DNA from: an uncultured Ruminiclostridium sp.
GTDB taxonomy: Bacteria; Bacillota; Clostridia; Oscillospirales; Acutalibacteraceae
Length of the DNA: 64,000 nucleotides
Reading direction: 5' to 3'
NCBI GenBank assembly: GCA_902490005.1
Contig: CABUCM010000001.1
Location: forward strand, 1 to 64,000
Part shown: positions 49,558-58,545 of the stretch, piece by piece
Position numbering within the stretch: the first letter of the stretch is position 1
Layout: each line of letters starts with the position of its first letter
Notes under the pieces: model-generated
Database searches by the model: none
The model's input: only the letters and a program-made list of their open reading frames with translations
Told to the model about the DNA's origin: nothing
Translations under genes and position numbers: made by a program

Positions 49558-50772
49558 ATGGAAAACCAATTAGAATTATTGTCCCCGGCCGGTGACCCGG
49601 AGCGGCTGGATGCCGCCCTGCGGTTCGGCGCCGGCGCCGTTTACCTGGCCGGGCAGGAATTTGGCATGCGGGCGGGCCCTGCGAACTTCTCCAACGAGGA
49701 GCTCAAAAAGGCTTGCCTTCTTGCCCATGAAAAGGGGGTTAAGGTGTATGTTACCTGCAACACCCTGCCCCGGAATGAAGAAATCCAAAGGCTGCCAGCT
49801 TTTTTGGAGAAGGCGCAAGATGCGGGCGTGGACGGCCTGATCGTCACCGATTTCGGGGTGCTGTCCCTGGCGAAGCGGCACGCGCCCCGCACGGCGGTTC
49901 ATATCTCCACACAGGCGGGAATCGTCAATTACCAGTCTGCCAGGGCCTTTTATGACCTGGGGGCCTCCCGGGTGGTGCTGGCAAGGGAATTGTCCTTAGA
50001 TGAAATCGCGGAAATCCGGGCGAAAACCGACCCTAAGCTGGAGCTGGAGGCGTTTGTACATGGCTCCATGTGCGTCAGCTTTTCCGGAAGGTGCCTGCTG
50101 TCCAATTACCTGACCGGACGGGATGCCAACCGGGGGGACTGCGCCCAGCCCTGCCGCTGGAAATACCATTTGATGGAGGAAAGCCGCCCGGGAGAGTATT
50201 TCCCCGTGCTGGAGGATGATTCCGGAGCGTACTTTTTCAATTCCCGGGATTTGTGCATGATCGGGCATCTGCCCGCTCTTGCAAAAGCGGGGATCACCAG
50301 CTTGAAAATTGAAGGCCGGGCAAAGTCCGCTTATTACGTGGCGGTGGTTACCAACGCGTACCGGCAGGCTTTAAACCTTTACCTGCGGGATCCGAGCCAT
50401 TTTACTCTGCCCCAGTGGATTTTGGACGAAATGGAAAAGGTCAGCCACCGGGAGTACTGTACCGGCTTTTTCTTTGGCGGCGAGCCCGGCCAGGTGTACG
50501 ATAACGGTGGCTATGTCCGGGGTTGGGAGGTAGCGGCGGTGTGCGACGGTTATGAAAACCATACCGCGGTTTGCTCCCAAAGGAACCGTTTTTTCAAAGG
50601 GGAGACTCTAAACGTTTTGGAACCGGGGAAGGAACCCTATGAAATCACGGTGAATGAGCTTTTCAACCACGACGGCGAACCGGTGGAAGTAGCCCCGCAC
50701 CCTATGGAAACCCTTTATCTTCCGGTGGAAAGGCCCATAGTGCCCGGGGCGCTTTTGCGGCGGAAACGGTAA
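49558..50772 (+). CDS. Peptidase U32 family protein
   Basis: 404 residues. U32 signature EAFVHGSMCVSFSGRCLLS (about 162-180) with CAQPCRW further on, the four-cysteine set typical of the family. Relatives are collagenase-like proteases or tRNA/ubiquinone hydroxylation proteins (YegQ/RlhA/TrhP group), many with an Fe-S cluster. The MltG neighbour is common in Firmicutes. ATG 49558, 6 bases after the mltG stop. Biochemical role not resolved by the sequence. Confidence 0.9.
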   Translation: MENQLELLSPAGDPERLDAALRFGAGAVYLAGQEFGMRAGPANFSNEELKKACLLAHEKGVKVYVTCNTLPRNEEIQRLPAFLEKAQDAGVDGLIVTDFGVLSLAKRHAPRTAVHISTQAGIVNYQSARAFYDLGASRVVLARELSLDEIAEIRAKTDPKLELEAFVHGSMCVSFSGRCLLSNYLTGRDANRGDCAQPCRWKYHLMEESRPGEYFPVLEDDSGAYFFNSRDLCMIGHLPALAKAGITSLKIEGRAKSAYYVAVVTNAYRQALNLYLRDPSHFTLPQWILDEMEKVSHREYCTGFFFGGEPGQVYDNGGYVRGWEVAAVCDGYENHTAVCSQRNRFFKGETLNVLEPGKEPYEITVNELFNHDGEPVEVAPHPMETLYLPVERPIVPGALLRRKR

Positions 50773-50785
50773 AAACATAAGTTGA

Positions 50786-50824
50786 AATACAGGAGAAGAC
50801 AGGTTGTTCTCCTGTATTTTTTTT
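50786..50824 (+). terminator. Terminator of the thyX-U32 operon
   Basis: AATACAGGAGAA and TTCTCCTGTATT form a perfect 12-bp stem with a 9-base loop, followed by TTTTTT. Confidence 0.93.
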
Positions 50825-50832
50825 GCTTTTTT

Positions 50833-50865
50833 AGCCAAGAATAAGCCCAGACGGGAGGCTTGGCT
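50833..50865 (+). promoter_or_regulatory. Hairpin enclosing the ribosome site of the PBP gene
   Basis: AGCCAAG (50833-50839) and CTTGGCT (50859-50865) pair, with the ribosome site GGGAGG (50853-50858) in the loop region and the ATG immediately after the stem. An inner GCCC/GGG pairing can bury the site further. Confidence 0.6.
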
Positions 50866-52350
50866 ATGAGAAAACGATTTGAACGCAGGACCATTGCCTT
50901 GTTCTGCATTTTGATGGCCGGAATCATCGGCGTGATGGGCAGCGTATACCGGATTATCGGGGATGAGGGGATCCAGGCGGCAGCGGCCCGGCAGGGCTCT
51001 TACCGCTGCACTATCGCTTCCTTTCGGGGGACGGTGTACGACACTGATTTGCAGGCGCTGACCGGCTTGGGGGAACTGACCAAGGTTTCTTCCCCTTTGG
51101 ATTCAGAGGACATTTTCTGGGTGAACGAAAGGTATCAAGAGGACCAGGACGCGGTGCATGTCATCGGCTACTTAGACGGTGACGGCAACGGGGTGGACGG
51201 TATTGAAAAGGCTTATAACGATTATTTGGCGGATGGCGGCCAGCTTTCCGCAGTTTACCAGGTGGACGCGCTGAATCAGGCTATCTCCGGCACGGAAAGA
51301 ACCATAGATGATACGTCTAAGCTGCAGAAAAAAGGGGTGGTCCTGACCTTGGATAAAGAGATCCAAGAGATTGCTCAGAAGGCCGCTGAAAAATATCTTA
51401 CCAAGGGTTCGGTGCTGGTGACGGAAATCCCCAGCTGCCAAATCCGGGCCAGCGTTTCCCTGCCCGCTTATTCCCCCTATGATGTGGCGGATATCCTAAA
51501 CGAAAAGGGAGCCCCGCTTCTGAACCGGGCCTTTTCCAGCTATCCGGTGGGTTCCGTGTTCAAGCTGGTGGTGGCTGCCGCCGCGCTGGAAAAGGGCGTT
51601 TCCACCAGCCTGGTTTACGATTGTCCCGGCTCCATTACCGTAGACGGCATGGAGTTCAAGTGCTTTAACGGTGTGGGCCACGGAAAGGTGGATATGGAAA
51701 AGGCCATCGCTTACTCCTGCAACGGCTATTTTATCAAGCTGACGGAGCAAATGGATCCCCAGGATCTGCTTTCCATGGCGGAAAAGCTGGGGTTCAACTC
51801 ATCAATTGAACTAGCGCCGGGTATGGCGACCAGCGCGGGAAACCTCCCCGGCAAAAAAGACCTGTCCAACGGCAAGGCGAAGGCGAACTTTTCCTTTGGC
51901 CAGGGGGATTTGCTGGCTACACCGCTTCAAATTACCGCCATGGTAAACACCATTGCCAGCGGCGGGTTTTACACCGAGCCTTCTTTGGTGGAAGGCCTGG
52001 TGGATGAAAATCTCAGCATGATTCAGCAGGAGGAGCCAAAACAGCCCCAGCGGATGATTTCCCGGCAAACCGCCGTTTTTTTGCAGAAAGCTATGCGGTC
52101 GTCCATTGAATACGGCACCAGTCAAAAGGGAAAGCCCTCGGCACACGGCGCTGGAGCCAAGACCTCTACCGCCGAGACGGGCCAGGTGGTAGAGGGACAG
52201 CAGGTGGTTCAGTCCTGGATCTCCGGGTTTTATCCGGCGTCCAACCCGAAATACGTGATTACCGTCTTTGCGGAGGACGGCGTGGGCGGCGGCACATCCT
52301 GCGGCCCGGTTTTCCAAGAAATCGCCGATAACCTGCCGATTAGCGATTGA
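50866..52350 (+). CDS. Class B penicillin-binding protein (transpeptidase), short form
   Basis: 494 residues. A short cytoplasmic start, one membrane span (8-28), the class B motif FRGTVYDTD (RGxIYD type), then the transpeptidase domain: S230-V-F-K233, S284-C-N286, and K432-T-S434. The last motif reads KTS instead of KTG. It cross-links peptidoglycan outside the membrane, resembling the PbpA/SpoVD/FtsI group; which one is not clear. The N-terminal pedestal is shorter than in FtsI. The stop codon lies in the -35 box of the alaS promoter. Confidence 0.87.
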   Translation: MRKRFERRTIALFCILMAGIIGVMGSVYRIIGDEGIQAAAARQGSYRCTIASFRGTVYDTDLQALTGLGELTKVSSPLDSEDIFWVNERYQEDQDAVHVIGYLDGDGNGVDGIEKAYNDYLADGGQLSAVYQVDALNQAISGTERTIDDTSKLQKKGVVLTLDKEIQEIAQKAAEKYLTKGSVLVTEIPSCQIRASVSLPAYSPYDVADILNEKGAPLLNRAFSSYPVGSVFKLVVAAAALEKGVSTSLVYDCPGSITVDGMEFKCFNGVGHGKVDMEKAIAYSCNGYFIKLTEQMDPQDLLSMAEKLGFNSSIELAPGMATSAGNLPGKKDLSNGKAKANFSFGQGDLLATPLQITAMVNTIASGGFYTEPSLVEGLVDENLSMIQQEEPKQPQRMISRQTAVFLQKAMRSSIEYGTSQKGKPSAHGAGAKTSTAETGQVVEGQQVVQSWISGFYPASNPKYVITVFAEDGVGGGTSCGPVFQEIADNLPISD

Positions 52351-52375
52351 CTTTTTTTACGCTTGGCACTATAAT
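52347..52375 (+). promoter_or_regulatory. Promoter of alaS (TTGACT-N17-TATAAT)
   Basis: TTGACT 52347-52352 overlaps the TGA stop of the PBP gene (52348-52350); TATAAT is at 52370-52375. Confidence 0.88.
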
Positions 52376-52381
52376 ATTTAT

Positions 52382-52614
52382 ATATGGAAAAAGCTGCGAA
52401 GGGCAAGAGAAAACGGAAAAAAAGCAGGCAAGAGAGGGTGCTCCCGGCTGAAAAGTGCCTCTGCTTTTTGTTTTCAGCCGGCCCGGAGCTCCGGTTTGAG
52501 GAAAACCGGCGGGTTCTTCCCGTTAGCGAAGACTTAAGTGGCGCGTTTCGGCGCGCAATTTGGGTGGTACCACGGATTCCTCCGTCCCATTGTGGCGGTG
52601 GAATCTTATTTTTT
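52382..52614 (+). promoter_or_regulatory. T-box riboswitch of alaS
   Basis: The T-box TGGGTGGTACCACGG is at 52561-52575, followed by the terminator GATTCC...GGAATC with T-run (52575-52614). Upstream are a stem III GCGCG/CGCGC (52541-52556), a CCGGTTT/AAACCGG hairpin, and a compact stem I formed by AAAAAGCAG/CTGCTTTTT with AGAGAGGG on its left side. GCC at 52457-52459 is the likely alanine specifier (inference). Uncharged tRNA-Ala would stabilise the antiterminator and turn alaS on. Confidence 0.9.
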
Positions 52615-52634
52615 GTTAGGAAGTGTGAAACAGT

Positions 52635-55268
52635 ATGAAATGGACAGGGTTAAACGAATTGCGGGAAAAATACCTTCAATTCTTTGAGTCGAAGGGCCAT
52701 CTGCGGCTGCCAAGCTTTTCTCTGGTTCCCAACGGGGATAAGAGCCTATTGCTGATTAACTCCGGTATGGCACCGATGAAAAAGTATTTTACCGGCGAGG
52801 TGACGCCCCCCAGGAACCGGGTTACCACCTGCCAGAAGTGCATCCGCACTCCGGATATTGAGAGGGTAGGCATCACCGCCCGCCACGGCACTTATTTTGA
52901 GATGCTGGGCAACTTCTCCTTTGGCGACTATTTTAAGCATGAGGCCACCGCTTGGGCGTGGGAGTTCTGCACCCAGGTGCTGGAGCTTCCGGTGGACCGG
53001 ATCTGGGTTTCGATTTATCAGGATGACGACGAAGCCTTCGATATCTGGACCAAAGAGGTTGGAGTAGACCCGGGCCATATTGTCCGTCTGGGCAAGGAGG
53101 ACAACTTCTGGGAGCATGGCACCGGCCCCTGCGGCCCCTGCTCCGAGCTTTATTTCGACCGGGGCGAGGAATATGGATGCGGCTCTCCCACCTGCGGGGT
53201 AGGCTGCGACTGCGACCGGTATGTGGAATTTTGGAACCTGGTATTTTCTCAGTTTGACAACGACGGCAAAGGCAATTATACGCCTTTAGAGCATAAGAAC
53301 ATCGATACCGGCATGGGGCTGGAGCGTTTGGCCTGCATTATGCAGGGGGTAGACAACCTGTTCCTGGTGGATACGGTACAGAATATTATGAAACATATAT
53401 CCCGGATTGCCGGAGTGGAATACGGCGCGTCACCCAGCACCGACATTTCCCTGCGGGTGGTCACCGACCATATTCGCAGCACCACCTTTATGATCGGCGA
53501 CGGGGTGATGCCCTCCAACGAGGGCCGGGGCTATGTGCTCCGCCGCCTGCTGAGAAGGGCGTCCCGCCACGGCCGCCTGCTGGGAATCCGCCGTCCTTTC
53601 CTGGCGGAGGTATGCGATACGGTGATCAATGAAAATAAGAGCGCTTATCCCGAGCTGGTGGAAAAGCGGGACTTTATCAAAAAGCTGATTTCCGTGGAAG
53701 AGGAAAATTTTGATCGCACCATCGACCAGGGCCTGCAGATTTTAGGCGGACTGATCGAAAGCGCGGAAACAAAAATCCTTTCCGGCGCTGAGGCCTTCCG
53801 TTTGAACGATACTTACGGCTTCCCGTTGGATTTGACCAAGGAGATCATCGCGGAAAAGGGTATGACCGTGGATGAAAACGAGTTCCAGCGGCTGTTGTCC
53901 GAACAGCGCACCAGGGCGAGAAACGCCAGAAAGAACGCTGGCGCCGACGCTTGGCTGGGGGAGTCTGTGGATCTGGACGGGATTCCCGCCACGGAGTTCA
54001 CCGGCTACACTGCCTTAAAGGATAAGGCCAGGATTTTGGCCATTCTCCGGGAGGGAGAGAGGGTCGAATCCGCCGAGCTGAACGACGATATCGTGGTGGT
54101 TTTGGACCGGACGCCCTTCTATGCGGAAAGCGGCGGCCAGGTGGGCGACACCGGCTTTTTGACGGACGGCACCGGCAGATTTGCGGTATTGGATACCACC
54201 AAGCACCATTCAGGGGTGTTCCTCCACCACTGCCATGTGATGATGGAGGGCCTGTCCGTGGGAAGCGAAGTGGATTGCGTGGTGGACGGGATCCGCCGTT
54301 ATAACATCATGAGAAACCACACCGCGGCCCACCTTCTCCAAGCGGCCTTGCGTAAGGTGCTTGGCAGCCATGTGGAACAGGCGGGACAACTGGTGGACGG
54401 CCAGCGGGTGCGGTTCGACTTTACCCACTTTTCCGCCTTGACCAAAGAGGAAATCGCCAGGGTGGAGGAGATCGTCAACGACGAGATCCTTTCTGCCGCC
54501 CAGGTCACCAGCACCGAAATGCCCATTGAAGAGGCCAAAAAGCTGGGGGCTATGGCGTTGTTCGGCGAGAAATACGGCGATATTGTCCGGGTGGTTCAGG
54601 CCGGGGATTATTCCACGGAATTCTGCGGCGGCACCCACGTGAACAATACCGCCCGGCTGGGGTTATTTAAAATCGTTTCCGAAAGTTCCGTGGCGTCTGG
54701 CGTGAGAAGAATCGAGGGCGTCACCGGACGGGGCGTGCTTCAGCATATGGCGGACAGCGACAAAACCATTCAGGACGCCGCCACCGCGCTGAAAATCAAT
54801 AACCCCACTGAGCTTCCCGAATCCTGCGAGCATCTGTTAAGCGAGCAGAAGGAACTGAAAAAGGAACTGGAAAAGCTGAATGCCAAGCTGGCGAACTGGC
54901 AGGTAGACGGCCTGTTTGACAGCGCGGAACTGGTAAAGGGCGTGAAGGTGATTACGGGGTCTTTCTCTTCGACCACGGCGGACGCCCTGCGGACCATGAG
55001 CGACCGGGTCCGGGAGAACGCTCCCAACAGCGTGGCGGTGTTTGCCGCCATCAACGACGGCAAGGCGGTGCTTTCCGCTACCGCTGGCAAGGAAGCCCAG
55101 AAAAAGGGCTGCCACGCCGGCAATATTGTCCGCGCGGCGGCTAAGGTCGCTGGAGGCAACGGCGGCGGCAAGCCGGACTTTGCCATGGCGGGCGCCAAGG
55201 ATTTGACCAAAATCGACGAAGCGCTGGCCGCGGTCGCGGGCATCGTGGCGGATATGGTTAAAGAATAA
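52635..55268 (+). CDS. alaS: Alanyl-tRNA synthetase
   Basis: 877 residues, normal length. Class II catalytic core (about 1-250, SMAPMKKYFTGE, RVTTCQKCIR), tRNA recognition (to 460), editing domain with HTAAH near 560 and CGGTH near 665, and the C-Ala oligomerisation domain with a coiled coil (HLLSEQKELKKELEKLNAKL). It charges tRNA-Ala; transcription is gated by the T-box before it. ATG 52635 follows the leader by 20 bases. Confidence 0.98.
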   Translation: MKWTGLNELREKYLQFFESKGHLRLPSFSLVPNGDKSLLLINSGMAPMKKYFTGEVTPPRNRVTTCQKCIRTPDIERVGITARHGTYFEMLGNFSFGDYFKHEATAWAWEFCTQVLELPVDRIWVSIYQDDDEAFDIWTKEVGVDPGHIVRLGKEDNFWEHGTGPCGPCSELYFDRGEEYGCGSPTCGVGCDCDRYVEFWNLVFSQFDNDGKGNYTPLEHKNIDTGMGLERLACIMQGVDNLFLVDTVQNIMKHISRIAGVEYGASPSTDISLRVVTDHIRSTTFMIGDGVMPSNEGRGYVLRRLLRRASRHGRLLGIRRPFLAEVCDTVINENKSAYPELVEKRDFIKKLISVEEENFDRTIDQGLQILGGLIESAETKILSGAEAFRLNDTYGFPLDLTKEIIAEKGMTVDENEFQRLLSEQRTRARNARKNAGADAWLGESVDLDGIPATEFTGYTALKDKARILAILREGERVESAELNDDIVVVLDRTPFYAESGGQVGDTGFLTDGTGRFAVLDTTKHHSGVFLHHCHVMMEGLSVGSEVDCVVDGIRRYNIMRNHTAAHLLQAALRKVLGSHVEQAGQLVDGQRVRFDFTHFSALTKEEIARVEEIVNDEILSAAQVTSTEMPIEEAKKLGAMALFGEKYGDIVRVVQAGDYSTEFCGGTHVNNTARLGLFKIVSESSVASGVRRIEGVTGRGVLQHMADSDKTIQDAATALKINNPTELPESCEHLLSEQKELKKELEKLNAKLANWQVDGLFDSAELVKGVKVITGSFSSTTADALRTMSDRVRENAPNSVAVFAAINDGKAVLSATAGKEAQKKGCHAGNIVRAAAKVAGGNGGGKPDFAMAGAKDLTKIDEALAAVAGIVADMVKE

Positions 55269-55322
55269 CTTTTTGATAAAGGGTAACCGTAAAATTTGCG
55301 GGTTAAAGAAAGGAGAATAAGC

Positions 55323-55664
55323 ATGGCGGATTGCGTTTTCTGTAAAATCGCCGCGGGGGAGATTCCGTCGAAAAAAGCCTATGAGGATGACCGGATTCTG
55401 GCTTTTTACGACCTGGACCCTCAGGCGCCGGTGCATATTCTGATTATTCCCAAGGAGCATATTTCCTCCGCCGACGAGCTGGTGGAGGAAAACGGGCCGC
55501 TGCTGGGGCACATTTTTGTCACGGCGGCCAAGCTTGCCAAGGAGCTGGGGCTGGAAAAAGGCTACCGTATTGTCAATAACTGCGGCGAGGACGGCGGCCA
55601 GACGGTGCGGCACCTGCATTTCCATCTGCTGGGCGGCAGGAGCATGGCGTGGCCTCCAGGCTGA
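55323..55664 (+). CDS. HIT-family nucleotide-binding protein
   Basis: 113 residues from ATG 55323 behind AAAGGAG. HIT marks: CVFCKIAAGEIPSKK at the start and the histidine triad HLHFHLLGG near the end. Hint-type hydrolases act on purine nucleoside phosphoramidates such as aminoacyl-AMP released by tRNA synthetases, which makes the place directly behind alaS meaningful. Same operon. Confidence 0.93.
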   Translation: MADCVFCKIAAGEIPSKKAYEDDRILAFYDLDPQAPVHILIIPKEHISSADELVEENGPLLGHIFVTAAKLAKELGLEKGYRIVNNCGEDGGQTVRHLHFHLLGGRSMAWPPG

Positions 55665-55691
55665 TTGGAAAATGAGAAAGGGGAACAAATT

Positions 55692-56234
55692 ATGAAACAA
55701 TATTATAAAATGAAGGTTGCCGGCTGCGACCGGGAGCTTCCCTTGTGTCCGGTTAATGAGCATTTGGATATCGCCGCGTTTATTATGTTCGGCGATATCG
55801 AGGTGACGGAAAAGGCGGCTGAGCTGCTACTGGAAAAGTGCCCGGAGCACGATGTTCTGGTCACCGCCGAAGCGAAAGGAATCCCCCTTTGCTATGAAAT
55901 GGCCCGGCAGGGCTGCCGTAATTACTGCGTCGCCAGAAAGGGAATGAAAGTCTATATGACCAATCCCTTGGAAGTGACGGTAAAATCCATCACCACGGAA
56001 AATGTGCAAAAGCTTTATCTTTCCGATGAAGAGGTAAAAAAGATTCAGGGCAAGCGGGTTCTCATCGTTGACGATGTGATCAGTACCGGCGAGTCTCTGA
56101 ATGCGCTGATGCAGCTGGTGGAAAAGGCCGGGGGAAACATTGTGGGCATGGCCGCCGTCCTGGCGGAGGGAGACGCCCAAGACCGTGACGATATCGTCTA
56201 TCTGGACGCCCTGCCCCTGTTTGTGAAAAAATAA
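55692..56234 (+). CDS. Phosphoribosyltransferase (adenine PRTase-like)
   Basis: 180 residues from ATG 55692. PRPP-binding motif VLIVDDVISTGES near residue 125; VTAEAKGIPLCYEMAR and YCVARKGMKVYM fit the adenine/xanthine PRTase group, though it is not standard Apt. It would salvage a purine base with PRPP or act as a regulator. Follows the HIT gene by 27 bases in the same direction. Confidence 0.83.
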   Translation: MKQYYKMKVAGCDRELPLCPVNEHLDIAAFIMFGDIEVTEKAAELLLEKCPEHDVLVTAEAKGIPLCYEMARQGCRNYCVARKGMKVYMTNPLEVTVKSITTENVQKLYLSDEEVKKIQGKRVLIVDDVISTGESLNALMQLVEKAGGNIVGMAAVLAEGDAQDRDDIVYLDALPLFVKK

Positions 56235-56284
56235 TTTGGCTTGCCCTTGCTGATGTTGAAAGAGAGGCCAAAGGAGGAAGAATT

Positions 56285-58537
56285 ATGAAGCGGCCATTTG
56301 CTTCAATTGGATTTACGTATCTGATTGCGCTTTTGGCCGCTGTTTTTCTGGGAGTGGGCGCGAGTTTCGCGCTGGGGATTTCCTGCCTTACGCTGGCGGT
56401 ACTGCTGTTTTGCCGGAAAAGTACGGCAAGGCGGTTTCCTGTTCTCTTTTTCACGGCGGCAGTTGCCTTTTTCGCTTATTTTGGCGTTTATGAAATAAGC
56501 GTTTCTCCGATATCCGTTTTGGATGGCGCCGACGTGACGGTGTCCGGTACGGTGACGGAGCTTCCTACGGAGGCGTACGGCAGATTTTATTATGTGATAG
56601 AAACCGATTCCGTCGCGGCGGAGGAAAATTCTGACATAACGAACGTGCCGCAGAATTTGAAAATACGGATTTCCAGCACCAATGCCATCGAATTGGATGC
56701 CTATGACCGGCTGACGGCAAAAGTGCGTCTTTCCAGGCCCACCGGCTCTGAAGAGGGATTGAACGCACGGAATTATTATGCGGCTAAAAATATTTATCTT
56801 ACTGGATTTGTGTATGATTATCAGCCCTATACCGTGACTTCGGGAGAAAACCGTCCTCTTTATTATTACGCCCTGAAAACCAGAGAGAAAATGACCGAGG
56901 CCCTTAGGGCGCTGCTGCCGCCTGAGCAGTCCAGCCTGGTGTGCGGCATTTTGCTGGGAGACAAAAGCGGGCTGAGCGACACGGTCCGGGAGGATTTTCG
57001 AATCTCCGGGGTTTCCCATTTGTTGGCGGTATCCGGGCTGCATATGGCCATCATCGGCCAGTTCCTGTTTTGGGTGATGCTGTATTTTGGCGTGCCAAGA
57101 AGAGGATCGGCGCTGGTTTCTTGTCTGGGTGTCTTTTGTTTTATGGCGGTTACCGGCTTTGTGCCCTCTGTGGTAAGGGCCGGCGTTATGTCTATTTTGT
57201 ACCTGCTGGGGATCGGCATCCGAAAACAGGCGGACCCCTTCAATTCCCTGGGCTTCGCCATGTTGGTGATGACCGTTCCCAACCCCTTCGCCGCGGGAGA
57301 TACCGGGCTACTGCTTTCCTGCTCCGCAACCCTGGGCATCCTTTTGCTTGCCGGGAAAATACAAGCCTGTCTTAACCGGTGGACCGACCGGGTCGGTGTT
57401 TTCCGCAGGCTGTTTCACGGCGTTAACAGTATTCTGGCGGCCACCCTATCGGCTACTATTTTTACTTCGCCTATTGTGGCGGTGACTTTCGGCGAATTAT
57501 CCCTGATAGGGCCTTTGTCCAATATTCTCATGACCTATCCCGCTACCCTTATGCTGCTGTGCGGCTTTCTCGTTTCAATTTTTTATTATCTGCCGGTAGT
57601 GGGGTTTCTGGCCATGCCCTTTGGGCTGAGCGCGGGAATACTGGCAAACTATCTTATGGACTGCTCCAGCTGGCTCGCCAGCCTGCCGATGGCTTCCATC
57701 CCGGTGACCCGGGAGGTGCTTTTTGCTTTGCTTCTGGGATTTTCCGTGGCTTGCGTGGTAATCGTTATGGTCCGATGGAAGGGCTTTCGGTTACGGTTTG
57801 CTACTTGTACAGCCGCGTTTTTTCTTCTCTGCGCGGTGTTTGGCGCGAGCCTGAACCCAGAGGAAGTCTTAGAGATCGGCGTGCTGAATACCGGAAACGG
57901 GAGCTCTGTGGTTTTGGTAAGAAACCACCAGGCGGCGGTGCTCTGCTCGGGAGGAGGAAATGGCGCTTACACAAGGATCGATTCCTATCTGCGCAGCCGG
58001 GGAATCCAGCGTTTGGATTATCTTTTGATCCCCCAAGTGGATAAAAAGACCTCCTCAGGCGCCAGCGCTTTAATTGCGGAGTACCATCCGGAAATTGTTT
58101 TGGTTTCCGATCAAAAGCTTCCCCAGGACAAGCTGCGCAGAGCTTTGGAAAACCGCGCCGGCGTCTACTATTTTTCAGGGCGCAATCAAACGGTATTGTG
58201 GGATGACCTGGTGATTTCCACTCAGGCCAATAAGTCGGAAAGCTGGATAACCTTAACCGCGGGCCAGGAGAAAATTCTCATTTGCCCAGCCGGAGGCGAC
58301 GCGGCGGATTTATCGGAAAAGGACCGGGACTGTAATTTCTGCATCGCTGGCGTCACGCCGGAGAACGCTTACGGAATCCGGGGCGATTACAGTATCCTCA
58401 CCATGTATCAAGAGGAGGCGGAAGAAGCCCGGCGGGCGTTCTTAAATATTCAAAACCATGAGTTGGTGACTTCGAAACAAGGAAACGTAATTTTGTCGGT
58501 TTTAAATGACGGCGTAAGGATTCATACGCAGTATTAG
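56285..58537 (+). CDS. comEC: ComEC/Rec2 DNA-uptake channel with a degenerate MBL domain
   Basis: 750 residues. DUF4131-type N-terminal part with two membrane spans and an OB-like loop (about 1-180), the Competence domain (about 200-480; DFRISGVSHLLAVSGLHMAIIGQFL), and a C-terminal MBL-like domain (about 530-750: LNTGNGSSVVLVRN). At the place of the HxHxDH metal motif it reads LLIPQVDKKTSSGA near 580-592, so the metal ligands are lost. It imports single-stranded DNA during competence. ATG 56285 behind AGGAGG; holA follows 8 bases after. Confidence 0.9.
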   Translation: MKRPFASIGFTYLIALLAAVFLGVGASFALGISCLTLAVLLFCRKSTARRFPVLFFTAAVAFFAYFGVYEISVSPISVLDGADVTVSGTVTELPTEAYGRFYYVIETDSVAAEENSDITNVPQNLKIRISSTNAIELDAYDRLTAKVRLSRPTGSEEGLNARNYYAAKNIYLTGFVYDYQPYTVTSGENRPLYYYALKTREKMTEALRALLPPEQSSLVCGILLGDKSGLSDTVREDFRISGVSHLLAVSGLHMAIIGQFLFWVMLYFGVPRRGSALVSCLGVFCFMAVTGFVPSVVRAGVMSILYLLGIGIRKQADPFNSLGFAMLVMTVPNPFAAGDTGLLLSCSATLGILLLAGKIQACLNRWTDRVGVFRRLFHGVNSILAATLSATIFTSPIVAVTFGELSLIGPLSNILMTYPATLMLLCGFLVSIFYYLPVVGFLAMPFGLSAGILANYLMDCSSWLASLPMASIPVTREVLFALLLGFSVACVVIVMVRWKGFRLRFATCTAAFFLLCAVFGASLNPEEVLEIGVLNTGNGSSVVLVRNHQAAVLCSGGGNGAYTRIDSYLRSRGIQRLDYLLIPQVDKKTSSGASALIAEYHPEIVLVSDQKLPQDKLRRALENRAGVYYFSGRNQTVLWDDLVISTQANKSESWITLTAGQEKILICPAGGDAADLSEKDRDCNFCIAGVTPENAYGIRGDYSILTMYQEEAEEARRAFLNIQNHELVTSKQGNVILSVLNDGVRIHTQY

Positions 58538-58545
58538 GAGGAGCT

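Noticed and set aside
54837..55763. A 308-codon minus-strand frame across alaS, the HIT gene and the PRTase start.
   Set aside because: It spans three genes with strong motifs on the plus strand and has no start signal.
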